The notes under the pieces are model-generated. The model saw only the letters and a list, made by a program, of their open reading frames with translations, searched no databases and was not told the DNA's origin. A program made the position numbers and the translations under genes. Below are positions 47,903 to 56,725 of a stretch of DNA of 64,000 nucleotides, one piece after another; the stretch's first letter is position 1, and each line of letters starts with the position of its first letter. The stretch lies in contig NZ_VFIO01000004.1 in the NCBI RefSeq assembly GCF_007858365.1, forward strand, positions 62,001 through 126,000, read 5' to 3'. Source of the DNA: Pseudomonas saxonica (GTDB lineage: Bacteria > Pseudomonadota > Gammaproteobacteria > Pseudomonadales > Pseudomonadaceae).

Positions 47903-48191
47903 TTCTATTCGACCACTTCATCTAGAAATTATTGTTGGAAGTGATCAGGTTGAGCGAATCACGATCAAAATCGCGTGAGCAGTTTGTAAAAAAATCATGA
48001 CGGGGCTGATTTTAGGTGCGGCAAAATTACGCATGAAACGGTTCATCCACACGCCTGGCCTGTTAGTATTTGTAACTAATAGTTGCCTGCGTGTGCTGTT
48101 TGCCGACCGATTTCGGTCCGTGCTGCTACCAAAACGACAAACTGCCATTGAGCAGTTGTAACCCGTGATTGCCCGATGAGAGGCCCCTCGA
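47903..48191. other. Divergent promoter region tpbA / gluconate dehydrogenase
   Basis: 289 bases, locally AT-rich (TTAGTATTTGTAACTAATAG at 48062-48081). It must hold promoters for both divergent units. I see no confident -35/-10 pair or named operator. Confidence 0.5.
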
Positions 48192-48929
48192 ATGTCTGAT
48201 CAAGACAACCCGCGGCGTGAGTTTTTGCGCAAAACCCTGACCCTGATTCCCGTGGTCACCGTGGCCAGCACCGGTCTGGGTGGCACCATGATGATGGCGA
48301 CCCCTGTAGTCGCCGCGCCTGAGCCAGAACAACGCCTTGCAAGCCCTGCTGAAGCTTACGAGCCAACCTGGTTCACCGCCGAAGAGTGGGCGTTTGTAAA
48401 CGCGGCCGTAGCACGCTTGATCCCGGCTGACGAGCAAGGGCCTGGCGCACTGGAAGCGGGCGTTCCTGAATATATCGATCGGCAGATGAACACCCCCTAC
48501 GCCACCGGCGCTCTGTGGTTCATGCAAGGCCCTTTCAATGCGGATGCCGCACCCGAGATGGGCTGGCAGAGCAAACTGGTGCCTCAGCAGATTTATCGCT
48601 TGGGCATTGCCGCTACGGAGGCACTGTGCAAAAAGACCTATAACTCAACATTTGCTGGCCTAGACAGCGCTACCCGAGACAAAGTGCTCATGCAGTTGGA
48701 GGCTGGCAAGCCTGCCTTCGAGAGCGTCCCGGCCAAAATGTTTTTCAGCTTTTTGCTGCAAAACACCAAGGAAGGCTTCTTTTGTGACCCCATTCATGGC
48801 GGCAACAAAGGCATGGTCGGCTGGACCATGATCGGCTTCCCCGGCGCTCGCGCTGACTTTATGGATTGGGTAGAACGCAACGAGCAGTACCCCTTCCCCG
48901 CAGTATCCATCCGCGGCGAGAGGGCTTGA
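48192..48929 (+). CDS. Gluconate 2-dehydrogenase subunit 3 (Tat-exported)
   Basis: 245 residues. The N-terminus NPRREFLRKTLTLIPVVTVA is a twin-arginine signal. This small subunit carries the flavoprotein, which has no signal of its own, across the membrane. Typical block: FTAEEWAFVNAAVARLIPAD. First gene of a three-gene unit like PA2264-2266. Substrate could also be 2-ketogluconate; sequence alone does not decide. Confidence 0.9.
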   Translation: MSDQDNPRREFLRKTLTLIPVVTVASTGLGGTMMMATPVVAAPEPEQRLASPAEAYEPTWFTAEEWAFVNAAVARLIPADEQGPGALEAGVPEYIDRQMNTPYATGALWFMQGPFNADAAPEMGWQSKLVPQQIYRLGIAATEALCKKTYNSTFAGLDSATRDKVLMQLEAGKPAFESVPAKMFFSFLLQNTKEGFFCDPIHGGNKGMVGWTMIGFPGARADFMDWVERNEQYPFPAVSIRGERA

Positions 48930-48931
48930 GC

Positions 48932-50716
48932 ATGTCGACCGTTATGAAAAAAGTTGATGCAGTGATTGTCGGTTTCGGCTGGACCGGCGCGATCATGGCC
49001 AAAGAGCTGACAGAAGCGGGCCTGAATGTTGTGGCCCTTGAGCGTGGCCCGATGCAGGACACTTACCCGGACGGCAATTACCCGCAGGTCATCGACGAAC
49101 TTACCTACAGCGTGCGCAAGAAGCTGTTTCAGGACGTCTCGAAAGAAACCGTGACTATTCGCCACAGTGTCAACGATGTGGCGCTACCCAACCGTCAGTT
49201 GGGCGCCTTCCTGCCCGGCAACGGTGTCGGTGGCGCGGGCTTGCACTGGTCGGGTGTGCATTTTCGAGTCGACCCCATAGAGCTGCGCATGCGCAGTCAT
49301 TACGAAGAGCGCTACGGCAAAAAATTCATTCCTGAAGACATGACCATTCAAGACTTCGGCGTCAGCTACGAAGAGCTGGAACCGTTTTTTGACTATGCCG
49401 AAAAAGTCTTCGGCACCTCGGGTCAGGCCTGGACCGTCAACGGCCAATTGGTGGGGCAAGGCAAAGGCGGCAATCCTTACGCGCCGGATCGCTCCCATCA
49501 TTTCCCGCTTGAATCACAGAAAAATACTGTCTCTGCGCAGTTGTTTCAGAAAGCCGCCAATGAAGTCGGTTACAAGCCTTACAACTTGCCATCTGCCAAC
49601 ACCTCGGGGCCTTACACCAACCCGTATGGCGCGCAAATGGGGCCGTGCAATTTCTGCGGCTTTTGCAGTGGTTATGTCTGCTACATGTATTCCAAAGCAT
49701 CACCTAACGTGAACATTCTGCCGGCCCTCAAGCCGCTGCCAAACTTTGAGCTGCGCCCCAATGCTCATGTGATCCGGGTCAATCTGGACAGCACTAAAAC
49801 CAAAGCCACGGGTGTTACATACATCGACGCATCGGGCCGCGAAATCGAGCAACAGGCCGATCTGGTGATTTTGGGCGCGTTCCAGTTTCACAATGTGCGG
49901 TTGATGCTGCTCTCGGGTATCGGCAAACCTTACGACCCGAAAACCGGTGAAGGCGTGGTGGGCCGTAACTTCGCTTACCAGAACATGGGCACCATCAAGG
50001 CCTATTTCGATAAAGACGTGCACACCAATAACTTTATCGGCGCAGGTGGCAACGGCGTGGCGATTGACGATTTCAACGCCGACAATTTCGACCACGGGCC
50101 GCATGGCTTTGTCGGGGGTTCGCCGATGTGGGTGAACCAGGCAGGCAGCCGCCCGATTGCAGGCACCTCAAACCCGCCGGGTACCCCGGCATGGGGCAGC
50201 GCCTGGAAAAAAGCCACTGCCGATTACTACACCCACCAAGTGTCGATGGACGCCCACGGCGCGCATCAATCTTACCGTGGCAACTACCTCGATCTTGATC
50301 CGGTGTACCGCGATGCCTACGGCCAGCCGCTGCTGCGCATGACCTTCGACTGGCAAGAAAACGACATCAAGATGAACCGTTTCATGATGGAAAAAATGGG
50401 CAAGATTGCTGAAGCAATGAACCCCAAAGCCATCGCCCGTATCGGCAAGCAAGTGGGTGATCACTTCAACACCGCGTCGTACCAGACCACTCACCTCAAT
50501 GGGGGAGCGATCATGGGCACCGACCCGAAAACCAGCGCGCTCAATCGTTACTTGCAGAGCTGGGATGTGCATAACGTTTTTGTACCGGGCGCATCGGCCT
50601 TCCCTCAGGGTTTGGGCTACAACCCGACAGGACTGGTGGCGGCACTGACCTATTGGTCAGCACGGGCGATTCGCGAGCAATACCTGAAAAACCCCGGCCC
50701 ACTGGTTCAGGCATAA
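48932..50716 (+). CDS. Gluconate 2-dehydrogenase flavoprotein subunit (GMC family)
   Basis: 594 residues. FAD motif DAVIVGFGWTGAIMAKELTE; GMC histidine region HLNGGAIMGTDP and C-terminal FAD contact FPQGLGYNPTGLVAALTYWS. A cysteine-rich loop CNFCGFCSGYVCYM resembles the iron-sulfur ligands described in FAD glucose dehydrogenases of this group. It oxidises the sugar acid in the periplasm and passes electrons to the cytochrome c subunit and then to quinone. Two bases after the small-subunit gene; ATG at 48932 chosen from the MKKVDAVIVGFG start. Confidence 0.92.
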   Translation: MSTVMKKVDAVIVGFGWTGAIMAKELTEAGLNVVALERGPMQDTYPDGNYPQVIDELTYSVRKKLFQDVSKETVTIRHSVNDVALPNRQLGAFLPGNGVGGAGLHWSGVHFRVDPIELRMRSHYEERYGKKFIPEDMTIQDFGVSYEELEPFFDYAEKVFGTSGQAWTVNGQLVGQGKGGNPYAPDRSHHFPLESQKNTVSAQLFQKAANEVGYKPYNLPSANTSGPYTNPYGAQMGPCNFCGFCSGYVCYMYSKASPNVNILPALKPLPNFELRPNAHVIRVNLDSTKTKATGVTYIDASGREIEQQADLVILGAFQFHNVRLMLLSGIGKPYDPKTGEGVVGRNFAYQNMGTIKAYFDKDVHTNNFIGAGGNGVAIDDFNADNFDHGPHGFVGGSPMWVNQAGSRPIAGTSNPPGTPAWGSAWKKATADYYTHQVSMDAHGAHQSYRGNYLDLDPVYRDAYGQPLLRMTFDWQENDIKMNRFMMEKMGKIAEAMNPKAIARIGKQVGDHFNTASYQTTHLNGGAIMGTDPKTSALNRYLQSWDVHNVFVPGASAFPQGLGYNPTGLVAALTYWSARAIREQYLKNPGPLVQA

Positions 50717-50728
50717 GGAGCGATGACC

Positions 50729-51982
50729 ATGAAAGCAGTTGTTATCGCGACCCTGACCTTGTTGGGCAGTTTCTCGGCGGTTGGCGCTGAGGATGATCAG
50801 CAGGCGTTGATCAAACAAGGCGAATACCTGGCCCGTGCCGGCGATTGCGTGGCCTGCCACACGGTCAAGGGCGGCAAGCCATTTGCGGGTGGCCTGGCAA
50901 TGGAAACCCCGATCGGCACGATTTACTCGACCAACATCACCCCGGATCCGAGTGGCATCGGGGCTTACAGCTTTGAGGACTTCGATAAGGCGGTGCGTCA
51001 TGGTGTTGCCAAAAATGGCAGCACCTTGTACCCGGCCATGCCCTACCCCTCCTACGCTCGGGTCAATCAGGCCGATATGCAGGCCCTGTATGCTTACTTT
51101 ATGAAAGGCGTTGCGCCCGTCGCGCAAGCCAATAAAGACTCGGATATTCCCTGGCCGATGAGCATGCGCTGGCCTCTGGCGATGTGGCGTTGGGCCTTTG
51201 CGCCTGCGGTAGCGGACTTCACACCGGTAGCAGGGCAAGATCCGGTCGTGAGCCGTGGCGCCTATCTGGTGGAAGGCCTTGGACATTGCGGCGCCTGCCA
51301 CACGCCCCGTGCACTGACCATGCAGGAAAAGGCGCTGGGTGCCGACGATGGCAGCGCATTCTTGTCGGGTAGCGCCCCGCTGGAAGGCTGGATCGCTAAA
51401 AACTTGCGTGGCGACCACAAGGATGGACTCGGCAGCTGGGACGAAGCGCAACTGGTGCAGTTCCTGAAGACGGGACGCAGCGACCGCAGTGCGGTCTTTG
51501 GCGGCATGAGCGATGTGATTGAACACAGCATGCAGTACATGTCGCCGGCTGATTTGACGGCCATTGCCCGCTATTTGAAGTCCTTGCCTGCCGTCGACCC
51601 GGCCGACAAACCGCATAAATACGATCCCGCGGTGGCTGATGCCTTATGGAACGGGGATGACAGCAAGCGCGGTGCCGCGGTGTATATCGACAACTGCGCC
51701 GCGTGTCATCGAACGGACGGTAACGGTTACAAGCGAGTGTTCCCAGCGTTGGCGGGCAACCCGGTGTTGCAGTCAGAGGACCCGACGTCGCTGATTCATA
51801 TTGTGCTCAAAGGCGGGACGCTACCGGCGACCCATACCGCGCCTTCGACCTTCACCATGCCAGCCTTTGACTGGCGTTTGTCGGATCAGGAAGTGGCCGA
51901 TGTGGTCAATTTCATCCGTACTAGCTGGGGCAATAAAGGTGGGGATGTAACCGCGAAAGAAGTTAAAGCGCTGCGCGAGTAG
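50729..51982 (+). CDS. Gluconate 2-dehydrogenase cytochrome c subunit
   Basis: 417 residues with a signal peptide and three c-type haem sites: CVACH, CGACH and CAACH, spaced over three cytochrome domains. It takes electrons from the flavoprotein and gives them to ubiquinone at the membrane. I chose the ATG at 50729: AAGGAG (50715-50720, overlapping the previous stop) is eight bases before it but only two before the ATG at 50723. The C-terminal region lacks a clear membrane helix. Confidence 0.93.
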   Translation: MKAVVIATLTLLGSFSAVGAEDDQQALIKQGEYLARAGDCVACHTVKGGKPFAGGLAMETPIGTIYSTNITPDPSGIGAYSFEDFDKAVRHGVAKNGSTLYPAMPYPSYARVNQADMQALYAYFMKGVAPVAQANKDSDIPWPMSMRWPLAMWRWAFAPAVADFTPVAGQDPVVSRGAYLVEGLGHCGACHTPRALTMQEKALGADDGSAFLSGSAPLEGWIAKNLRGDHKDGLGSWDEAQLVQFLKTGRSDRSAVFGGMSDVIEHSMQYMSPADLTAIARYLKSLPAVDPADKPHKYDPAVADALWNGDDSKRGAAVYIDNCAACHRTDGNGYKRVFPALAGNPVLQSEDPTSLIHIVLKGGTLPATHTAPSTFTMPAFDWRLSDQEVADVVNFIRTSWGNKGGDVTAKEVKALRE

Positions 51983-51992
51983 TGACGTATGC

Positions 51993-52029
51993 CCCGGCCC
52001 TCTGCTGTTGAGAACAGAAGAGGGTCGGG
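51993..52029. terminator. Hairpin between the dehydrogenase and the nucleoside-recognition gene
   Basis: CCCG-G-CCCTCT-GC-TGTT pairs with AACA-GA-AGAGGG-T-CGGG with small internal loops. Placed between two converging genes; lacks a T run. Confidence 0.45.
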
Positions 52030-52037
52030 AGCCACGG

Positions 52038-53267
52038 TTAACCGAAGAACCAGTAGCAAACGCTAATGGCCGCCACCACCCCAGCAAACTCGGCCAGCAG
52101 GGCACACCCCACCGCATGCCTCGCACGCTGGATACCCACGGCACCAAAATACACGGCCAGTACATAAAACGTGGTTTCCGTACTGCCCTGGACCGTCGCC
52201 GCCACCAGTGCCGCAAAACTGTCCACACCCTGGGTCTGCATGGTTTCGATCAGCAAGGCACGGGCTGCACTGCCCGAAAACGGCTTGACCATCGCCGTCG
52301 GCAGGGCGTCGACAAAACGAGTGTCCCAGCCCAGCCACTCAACCACATGACGAATGCCATCCAGGCCAAAATCCAGCGCCCCCGAAGCCCGCAACACCCC
52401 TACCGCACACAGCATGGCAACCAGATAGGGCAGCAGGTTTTTTGCCACATCAAAGCCTTCCTTCGCGCCCTCGATGAACGCTTCGTAAACCTTGACCTTG
52501 CGCAGGGCGCCAATCACCAGAAACAACATGATCAAACCAAACAGCGTCAGGTTGCCCAGCAGCGAAGACAGGCTCGACAGTGTCGCCACCGACAGACTGG
52601 CCAGCAACGCCATAAACCCGCCGAGCAGCAAAGCACCGGGTATAAGATACGCCAGCACCACAGGGTCCCACAGGCGCAAGCGCTGCATGACGGCCACCGA
52701 GAGCAGGCCTACGAGGGTAGAAGCACTGGTCGCCAGCAGGATAGGCAGAAACACCAGTGTCGGATCGGGTGCGCCCTGCTGAGCCCGATACATGAAGATG
52801 GTGACCGGCAATAACGTCAGCGATGATGCGTTAAGCACCAGAAACAGGATTTGCGCATTGGTGGCACTGGTTGGGCTGGGGTTCAGCTCCTGCAAGGCGC
52901 GCATGGCTTTTAGGCCAATGGGCGTGGCGGCGTTATCCAGACCTAAACCGTTGGCCGCAAAGTTCAAGGTAATGAACCCCAGCGCGGGATGGCCAGAAGG
53001 AACTTCCGGCATCAGGCGTTTGAACAAAGGCCCCAGCGCCCTGCCCAGCCAGTCAACGATTCCAGCCTTCTCGGCAATACGCAAAAAACCCAGCCAGAGG
53101 GTCAGCGTGCCGAACAACAGCACCATCACTTCAACCGATAGTTTGGCCATGGCGAAGATGCTTTCCACTATCGCCGCGAAAATTCCGGCATTACCACCCA
53201 CAAGCCATTGGGCAAGTGCCGACACCGTAGCGACGACAAAAAAGCTGAGCCATAGGCCGTTAAGCAT
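52038..53267 (-). CDS. Nucleoside-recognition (SpmA/SpmB-type fused) membrane protein
   Basis: 409 residues, about ten helices. It holds two Gate/nucleoside-recognition domains: GFITLNFAANGLGLDNAATP and the second, FSGSAARALLIETMQTQGVD with ATVQGSTETTFYVLAVYFGA. These equal Bacillus SpmA and SpmB in one chain, a form common in proteobacteria. Substrate and role unknown. A stem-loop separates it from gltP. Confidence 0.88.
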   Translation of the reverse strand: MLNGLWLSFFVVATVSALAQWLVGGNAGIFAAIVESIFAMAKLSVEVMVLLFGTLTLWLGFLRIAEKAGIVDWLGRALGPLFKRLMPEVPSGHPALGFITLNFAANGLGLDNAATPIGLKAMRALQELNPSPTSATNAQILFLVLNASSLTLLPVTIFMYRAQQGAPDPTLVFLPILLATSASTLVGLLSVAVMQRLRLWDPVVLAYLIPGALLLGGFMALLASLSVATLSSLSSLLGNLTLFGLIMLFLVIGALRKVKVYEAFIEGAKEGFDVAKNLLPYLVAMLCAVGVLRASGALDFGLDGIRHVVEWLGWDTRFVDALPTAMVKPFSGSAARALLIETMQTQGVDSFAALVAATVQGSTETTFYVLAVYFGAVGIQRARHAVGCALLAEFAGVVAAISVCYWFFG

Positions 53268-53321
53268 CGGAAAACTCCTAGAAAGTGCGACGAATAATAG
53301 CGGCCATACCCCAGAAACAAC

Positions 53322-53345
53322 AAACCCCGGACAAGTCCGGGGTTT
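53322..53345. terminator. Stem-loop between gltP and the nucleoside-recognition gene
   Basis: AAACCCCGGA CAAG TCCGGGGTTT, a perfect stem; downstream of gltP on the minus strand. The arms supply short A/T ends but no long T run. Confidence 0.6.
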
Positions 53346-53368
53346 GGGAGTGAAGCAGCCTTAAGCGA

Positions 53369-54688
53369 TTATTCGCCTTTTGGCAGGGCTTGCTTGCTGC
53401 GCCAGTGCGGCAGCGAGTTCCAGTAGCGTTCGCCTTTGGCCTCGTCGTACATGCCTTCCCAGCGGGAAATAACCAGTACGGCCAACGCGTTACCAATCAC
53501 GTTCAGCGCGGTACGGGCCATGTCCATGATACGGTCGACACCGGCGATAAAGGCAAGGCCTTCCAGCGGGATACCCACACTGCCCAAGGTGGCCAGCAGC
53601 ACCACAAAGGACACACCCGGTACACCGGCGATGCCTTTGGAGGTCACCATCAAGGTCAGTACCAGCAGCAGTTGCTGGCTGATCGACAGGTCAATGCCAT
53701 ACAACTGGGCGATAAAGATCGCTGCAATGCTTTGGTAGAGCGTCGAACCGTCAAGGTTGAACGAGTAGCCAGTCGGCACCACAAAGCTACAGATCGCTTT
53801 CGGGCAGCCGTAGGCTTCCATCTTCTCGATGACACGCGGCAGCACGGTTTCAGAGCTGGCGGTGGAGTAAGCCAGTACCAGCTCATCCTTGAAAATACGC
53901 ATCAGCTTGAGGACAGAGAAGCCGAACAGCTTTGCAATCAAGCCCAATACTGCAAACGCGAAGAACAGAATTGCGACGTAAACCAGTACCACCAGTTTGG
54001 CCAGCGGCACCAGCGAAGCGAAGCCGAAGTTGGCTACGGTGACAGCGATCAGCGCAAACACACCAATGGGTGCGTAGTTCATGATCATGTGTGTCACTTT
54101 GAACATTGACTCAGACACGCCCTGGAAGGTTTTCACCAGCGGGTCGCGCAACTCAGCATTCAAGCTGGACAAGCCAAGACCGAACAGCACCGAGAAGAAG
54201 ATGATCGGCAACATTTCACCGCGAGCCATGGCCGCGAAGATGTTCGAGGGGATCAGGTTAAGGATGGTCTCGATGAACGCATGTTCATGGGTGACCTCGG
54301 CAGCGGTGGCTGCGTACTTCGAAATATCGACCGTACCCAGGGTGCTCATGTCGATCCCGGCACCAGGCTGGAACACATTGGCAAGCACCAGACCGACCAG
54401 AATCGCGATGGTGGTCACGACCTCGAAGTAAATGATGGTTTTGAAACCGATACGACCAAGCTTCTTCGCATCCCCCACGCCTGCAATCCCGACAACCAGT
54501 GAAGAAATCACGATTGGGATCACGATCATCTTGATCAGACGGATAAAGATATCGCCTGCAGGTTGCAGAACGTTACTGATCCACCAGGCCTTTTCAGCAC
54601 TGAAATGGTTGAGCAGCGCGCCGATTGCAATCCCGAGGACCAGACCTATGAGGATCTGCCAGGCGAGGCTAAGTTTTGCCTTCTTCAT
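53369..54688 (-). CDS. gltP: Proton/glutamate-aspartate symporter GltP
   Basis: 439 residues, DAACS family. Helical hairpin HP1 with STASSETVLPRVIEKMEAYG; the NMDGT-equivalent FNLDGSTLYQSIAAIFIAQL; HP2 SKGIAGVPGVSFVVLLATLG; DRIMDMARTALNVIGNALAV in TM8. These coordinate substrate and the coupled ion. It matches PA5479 by position. AAGGGTAA lies before the ATG. Confidence 0.95.
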   Translation of the reverse strand: MKKAKLSLAWQILIGLVLGIAIGALLNHFSAEKAWWISNVLQPAGDIFIRLIKMIVIPIVISSLVVGIAGVGDAKKLGRIGFKTIIYFEVVTTIAILVGLVLANVFQPGAGIDMSTLGTVDISKYAATAAEVTHEHAFIETILNLIPSNIFAAMARGEMLPIIFFSVLFGLGLSSLNAELRDPLVKTFQGVSESMFKVTHMIMNYAPIGVFALIAVTVANFGFASLVPLAKLVVLVYVAILFFAFAVLGLIAKLFGFSVLKLMRIFKDELVLAYSTASSETVLPRVIEKMEAYGCPKAICSFVVPTGYSFNLDGSTLYQSIAAIFIAQLYGIDLSISQQLLLVLTLMVTSKGIAGVPGVSFVVLLATLGSVGIPLEGLAFIAGVDRIMDMARTALNVIGNALAVLVISRWEGMYDEAKGERYWNSLPHWRSKQALPKGE

Positions 54689-54892
54689 GTCATTACCCTT
54701 ACTTCAAGTGGACTCGGGCAGAAGCACAAGCTAGAGCGCTCAGAAAGCGAAAAAAGCAGATGCTTCCACCCCCGTAGAAGGTCGCCCAAAACGAACCATA
54801 CTGGCTCTTTGGCAGGCGAAAAAAGGCGCAACTATTCCCATGCAGGAGTAAACCGTCTAATGCCGTAAACGCCTACCCTATGCCGAATCGGC
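54689..54892. other. gltP upstream region
   Basis: About 200 bases that should hold the gltP promoter (minus strand). No confident promoter; a 15-base palindrome stands at the far edge (54880-54894). Confidence 0.4.
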
Positions 54893-54894
54893 AT
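54880..54894. promoter_or_regulatory. 15-base perfect palindrome ATGCCGAATCGGCAT
   Basis: Seven-base arms around one A, overlapping the first ATG of the small open frame at 54893. A likely protein-binding site for either gltP or that frame. Confidence 0.4.
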
Positions 54895-55186
54895 GGACAT
54901 TGTCAGACAAGAGCTTATGGACCCAGAGGTCAGATTGGTAATAGTAGACGACATAAGCGCCGTACACCGGCTGTTTCAAGGTCTTTTATGTAGTGCTGGG
55001 AGGGTAAATTTCAAGCTCAGCCATCAGAAATATCTGACAACACAAATCGGAAATGCAGAAGAAATGAATTTAAGGATAGTCGATATACGGTCGACGTTTC
55101 TCACCCCTGCCCGAGCCACATTCAGAATGAAAAAAAATCAACTGGCAGAAGGGATTAGGAGGATTACGAGAGGGGCAGAAAGCTGA
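54893..55186 (+). CDS. Small orphan frame resembling the start of a response-regulator receiver domain
   Basis: 97 residues from the first ATG, 89 from the alternative at 54917 (which has AAGAG upstream). The segment VRLVIVDDISAVHRLFQGLL looks like a receiver-domain beginning, with two adjacent aspartates, but the rest has no phospho-aspartate or later motifs and does not look like a folded receiver. Codon use is very unlike Pseudomonas (many ATA, AGA, AGG, TTA). It could be a decayed or foreign remnant, or a chance frame. Confidence 0.3.
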   Translation: MDIVRQELMDPEVRLVIVDDISAVHRLFQGLLCSAGRVNFKLSHQKYLTTQIGNAEEMNLRIVDIRSTFLTPARATFRMKKNQLAEGIRRITRGAES

Positions 55187-55289
55187 AAACGGATGACTTC
55201 AACGCACGGTTTGAACGCCGGAACAATCGTTGCGATAGCCAACAAACTGCTTATCGCAACGTATTGCCCTGCCTGCTCTGTGTCACCGG

Positions 55290-55754
55290 TTAATACCAGT
55301 TGGGGTCTTTCTTCAGCTGCTCTTTAAGCAACACCTGGATACCTTCATCCGGCTCGCCCAAAAAACGATAATCGGCATGACGCGTCGGCGACTTGTCAGC
55401 AGGTAAACCTGCGGGCACCTCTACCAACATCGCGTAGGCATGTTTCTTATCAAAGCTGACAGCCACGATCAAACGCTTGTTGAGACACGTTTGCGCGGTT
55501 TCACATAAAGGACCGACCAGGTATCGGTCGCCATCCTCTGTGACCGCTGTCATTTGCTCGGCACTGCCTGAAAGGTTGATCACCCACTCAGGGAGGCGTT
55601 CTTCCTTTTTCACGACTTGCTGCCAGGCCTGCCGGTATTCAGGGTCATTAAGTAGCTGGTTAGCATGCGACTGGCCTGCATTATCGGCCAGGGCCATGGT
55701 ACTGCCGCCCATCAACAGGGCGGCAACCATTGCCTTATAAGAGAGGCTGAACAT
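55290..55754 (-). CDS. ivy: Ivy-family periplasmic lysozyme inhibitor
   Basis: 154 residues. A signal peptide (MFSLSYKAMVAALLMGGSTMALA) precedes SHANQLLNDPEYRQAWQQVV. The inhibitory loop corresponds to CETAQTC (CKPHDC in E. coli Ivy, whose His sits in the lysozyme active site). Here the central histidine is absent, so inhibition may be weaker or target another enzyme. Same place as PA5481. The ending FLKEQLKKDPNWY-like segment is family-typical. Confidence 0.85.
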   Translation of the reverse strand: MFSLSYKAMVAALLMGGSTMALADNAGQSHANQLLNDPEYRQAWQQVVKKEERLPEWVINLSGSAEQMTAVTEDGDRYLVGPLCETAQTCLNKRLIVAVSFDKKHAYAMLVEVPAGLPADKSPTRHADYRFLGEPDEGIQVLLKEQLKKDPNWY

Positions 55755-55756
55755 AC

Positions 55757-56005
<249 letters not shown>

Positions 56006-56305
56006 TTAAAACACCCAACGTTCCTGCACAGGTTGGGAATTGGCAATTTGCGTGTCTTCAACCGCAGCCAGATTGAATCGACCGGCGTCATATACCCGAG
56101 TGACCAAGGCATTGGATTTGATCGCGGTGAAATGCTTCTGCTGCTTATTGATCACGGAGTAAGAGGCGTCAGGCGCCTGCGCTTGCTCCCAGCGTGCATA
56201 TTGCTGACCACCGATCAGCGTCACCATCAACGTCAGGCTGGCGAACAGGCCCTGTTGAAGATGCCGCGAAGAAATACGCATGCTGGCGAAACCTTGACGA
56301 TTCAT
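56006..56305 (-). CDS. Conserved small single-helix protein
   Basis: 99 residues with one hydrophobic helix near residues 20-38 (LFASLTLMVTLIGGQQYARW) and a polar C-terminal part. I do not recognise a domain. AGGAG stands seven bases before the ATG at 56305. It is on the same strand as DUF1328 and ivy, 84 bases upstream, so the three may form a transcription unit. Confidence 0.65.
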   Translation of the reverse strand: MNRQGFASMRISSRHLQQGLFASLTLMVTLIGGQQYARWEQAQAPDASYSVINKQQKHFTAIKSNALVTRVYDAGRFNLAAVEDTQIANSQPVQERWVF

Positions 56306-56725
56306 GCTCAAACTCCTGCCAATCGGTGGTTAATAAAGGGGGAGGTCGTCAGCGATAACCCGCTTAACAACCTCATAACTGTGTATTGCAGGGCACATGC
56401 CAAGTTTTATATAAATATAAAATCTATATATATCAATGACTTACGGAGAGATATCGAACGAGATAACGCTCATCCTGCACGATGCCTGAAAGATCGGTCG
56501 TGCGTTCTGCACGACTCGTGCGGTGCAATAAAAGAAGATCCGGGATAAACGTGGGACATGCTTCAAACGAAAAATCTGGTATAGGTACTTAATTGTTCAA
56601 AATCAGCATGTTATGGAATGCAGGGGCACCTCTTCCCTGCTAGCCTCCAAACAATCCTGAAAAATCATGCAACTTGCCCGATTATTCCGACACTAACGAA
56701 GATCACTTATTGAGGAAGGCCGGAC
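56306..56725. other. Divergent intergenic region upstream of algB
   Basis: 420 bases. It holds an AT-rich tract (about 56404-56440, TTTATATAAATATAAAATCT and on) and two GCACGA...TCGTGC dyads: one with a 15-base loop (56477-56503) and one tight (GCACGACTCGTGC, 56509-56521). No sigma-54 site was confirmed. Confidence 0.5.

Noticed and set aside
50657..51616. 319-codon open frame on the minus strand
   Set aside because: Antisense to the cytochrome c subunit, which has three haem motifs and clear homology.
56618..56640. Sigma-54 promoter (GGGGCACCTCTTCCCTGCT) before algB
   Set aside because: The GG and GC pairs are 12 rather than 10 bases apart, which sigma-54 promoters do not tolerate.
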